From: Parabacteroides johnsonii DSM 18315
GTDB taxonomy: Bacteria > Bacteroidota > Bacteroidia > Bacteroidales > Tannerellaceae
Reading direction: 5' to 3'
Length of the DNA stretch: 64,000 nucleotides
NCBI RefSeq assembly: GCF_025151045.1
Contig: NZ_CP102285.1
Location: 1,736,001 to 1,800,000 of the forward strand
In this document: one piece after another, positions 63,134 to 64,000 of the stretch
Position numbering within the stretch: the stretch's first letter is position 1
Layout: every line of letters starts with the position of its first letter
Notes under the pieces: generated by a model
Told to the model about the DNA's origin: nothing
The model's database searches: none
The model's input: only the letters and a program-made list of their open reading frames with translations
Program-made: the position numbers and the translations under genes

Positions 63134-64000
63134 ATGAATGACAGAAAACTAACGACAGCCAACGGTCGTCCCGTTGCAGACAATCAGAACACGCAGACAG
63201 TGGGTCCGCGTGGGCAGGTCTTATTACAAGACCCATGGTTAATTGAAAAGCTCGCCCATTTCGACAGGGAAGTAATCCCCGAAAGACGTATGCATGCTAA
63301 AGGTTCAGGTGCCTATGGTACTTTTACCGTTACAAATGACATCACAAAATACACAAAAGCCGCGATATTCAGCGAAGTAGGTAAAAAAACAGACTGTTTT
63401 GTCCGCTTCTCGACCGTTGCCGGCGAACGTGGTGCTGCCGATGCGGAACGTGACATACGCGGTTTCGCTATTAAGTTCTATACCGAAGAAGGTAACTGGG
63501 ACCTGGTGGGAAACAACACACCCGTATTCTTCCTGCGCGACCCGTTGAAGTTTCCAGACCTTAACCACGCCGTCAAACGGGATCCGAAAACAAACATGCG
63601 CAGTGCCAACAACAACTGGGACTTCTGGACCTTGCTTCCCGAAGCCTTACACCAAGTAACGATCACGATGAGCCCTCGCGGCATTCCCTATTCCTACCGT
63701 CACATGCATGGATTCGGAAGCCACACGTACAGCTTCATCAATGCCGATAACGAACGCATCTGGGTGAAATTCCATCTTAAGACATTACAGGGCATTAAGA
63801 ACCTGACCGACCAGGAAGCCGAAGCGATCATTGCGAAAGACCGCGAATCACACCAGCGTGACCTTTTCGAAAGCATCGAGAAAGGCGATTTCCCGAAATG
63901 GAAGTTCCAAATCCAGTTGATGACAGTCGAAGAGGCAAACAACTATCACATCAACCCCTTCGATTTGACGAAGGTATGGCCGCACGGAGACTTCCCGTTG
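63134..64000 (+). CDS. katA: Catalase, monofunctional heme type, 5' part
   Basis: The ATG at 63134 ([18 protein letters not shown]) opens 289 codons that run off the right edge. The fold matches small-subunit clade catalases: distal His in [16 protein letters not shown], distal Asn in [19 protein letters not shown], then [29 protein letters not shown]. The heme-proximal Tyr would lie beyond the window. It splits hydrogen peroxide. A 170-base upstream gap holds a weak inverted repeat. Gene distinct from the RND operon by 170 bases. Confidence 0.95.
   Translation, partial: MNDRKLTTANGRPVADNQNTQTVGPRGQVLLQDPWLIEKLAHFDREVIPERRMHAKGSGAYGTFTVTNDITKYTKAAIFSEVGKKTDCFVRFSTVAGERGAADAERDIRGFAIKFYTEEGNWDLVGNNTPVFFLRDPLKFPDLNHAVKRDPKTNMRSANNNWDFWTLLPEALHQVTITMSPRGIPYSYRHMHGFGSHTYSFINADNERIWVKFHLKTLQGIKNLTDQEAEAIIAKDRESHQRDLFESIEKGDFPKWKFQIQLMTVEEANNYHINPFDLTKVWPHGDFPL

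Overview
The window looks like a chromosomal stretch from a gut Bacteroidales bacterium, most likely a Parabacteroides. Supporting signs are Bacteroidetes promoters (TTTG, about 18-20 bases, TAnnTTTG), few Shine-Dalgarno sites, TonB-dependent receptors, DUF4373/DUF4248 and DUF262 genes, a mitochondrial-like aconitase beside isocitrate dehydrogenase and citrate synthase, and the period-7 gatttat and ttgacaatt intergenic repeats. The genus is inferred; no 16S gene is present.

Layout. 1-786: 5' part of a type I restriction HsdR gene (minus). 1492-4160: a small phage-like cassette (DUF4373, a DUF6633-like gene, DUF4248, a possible 39-aa ORF, an amidase/endolysin, a holin-like membrane protein, and a lipoprotein with a C-terminal membrane anchor that resembles a unimolecular spanin). 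4157-9248 (minus): gltA, icd and acn, the oxidative TCA branch to 2-oxoglutarate. 9535-12934 (minus): aspartate 4-decarboxylase and aspartate:alanine antiporter. 13055-17625 (plus): cobalamin riboswitch, BtuB-like receptor and two exported CbiK-type chelatases. 17626-20983 (minus): hydroxyproline dehydratase HypD and its radical-SAM activase. 21328-28488 (minus): NtrC-type regulator, DUF418 protein, hybrid sensor kinase, and an EptA-like phosphoethanolamine transferase coupled to the kinase. 28923-33267: a glutaminase-like lipoprotein, an unknown small protein, SOD and thioredoxin. 33435-33925: tRNA-Thr, tRNA-Tyr, tRNA-Asp. 34065-38534: aminotransferase, YqgE, GNAT, glycosyltransferase, RecR. 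38681-42978 (minus): a two-gene DUF262 cassette that may be a defence system. 43258-49705: OPT transporter, SpoIID-like protein, a tRNA-Thr-like remnant, sodium symporter, EngB, and a ParE-type toxin-antitoxin pair. 49866-52807 (minus): a His-rich small protein and a CXXC-plug TonB receptor. 52979-62963: malic enzyme, MATE pump, FKBP, and an RND efflux operon. 63134-64000: 5' part of a catalase gene.

How the genes fit together. The left part combines restriction and a phage-derived cassette next to core carbon metabolism. The centre is anaerobic amino-acid and cofactor metabolism (aspartate decarboxylation, hydroxyproline dehydration, corrinoid uptake), followed by an envelope-sensing and lipid A-modifying block. 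Oxygen defence (SOD, thioredoxin, catalase) is scattered. The best candidates for less-described biology are the lysis-like mini-cassette, the riboswitch locus with two exported chelatases, the DUF262 pair, the EptA-kinase coupling, and three families of dispersed intergenic DNA (a directional element of about 95 bp, gtgaaaatttattttcac palindrome clusters, and ttgacaatt repeats that have entered coding sequence in frame).
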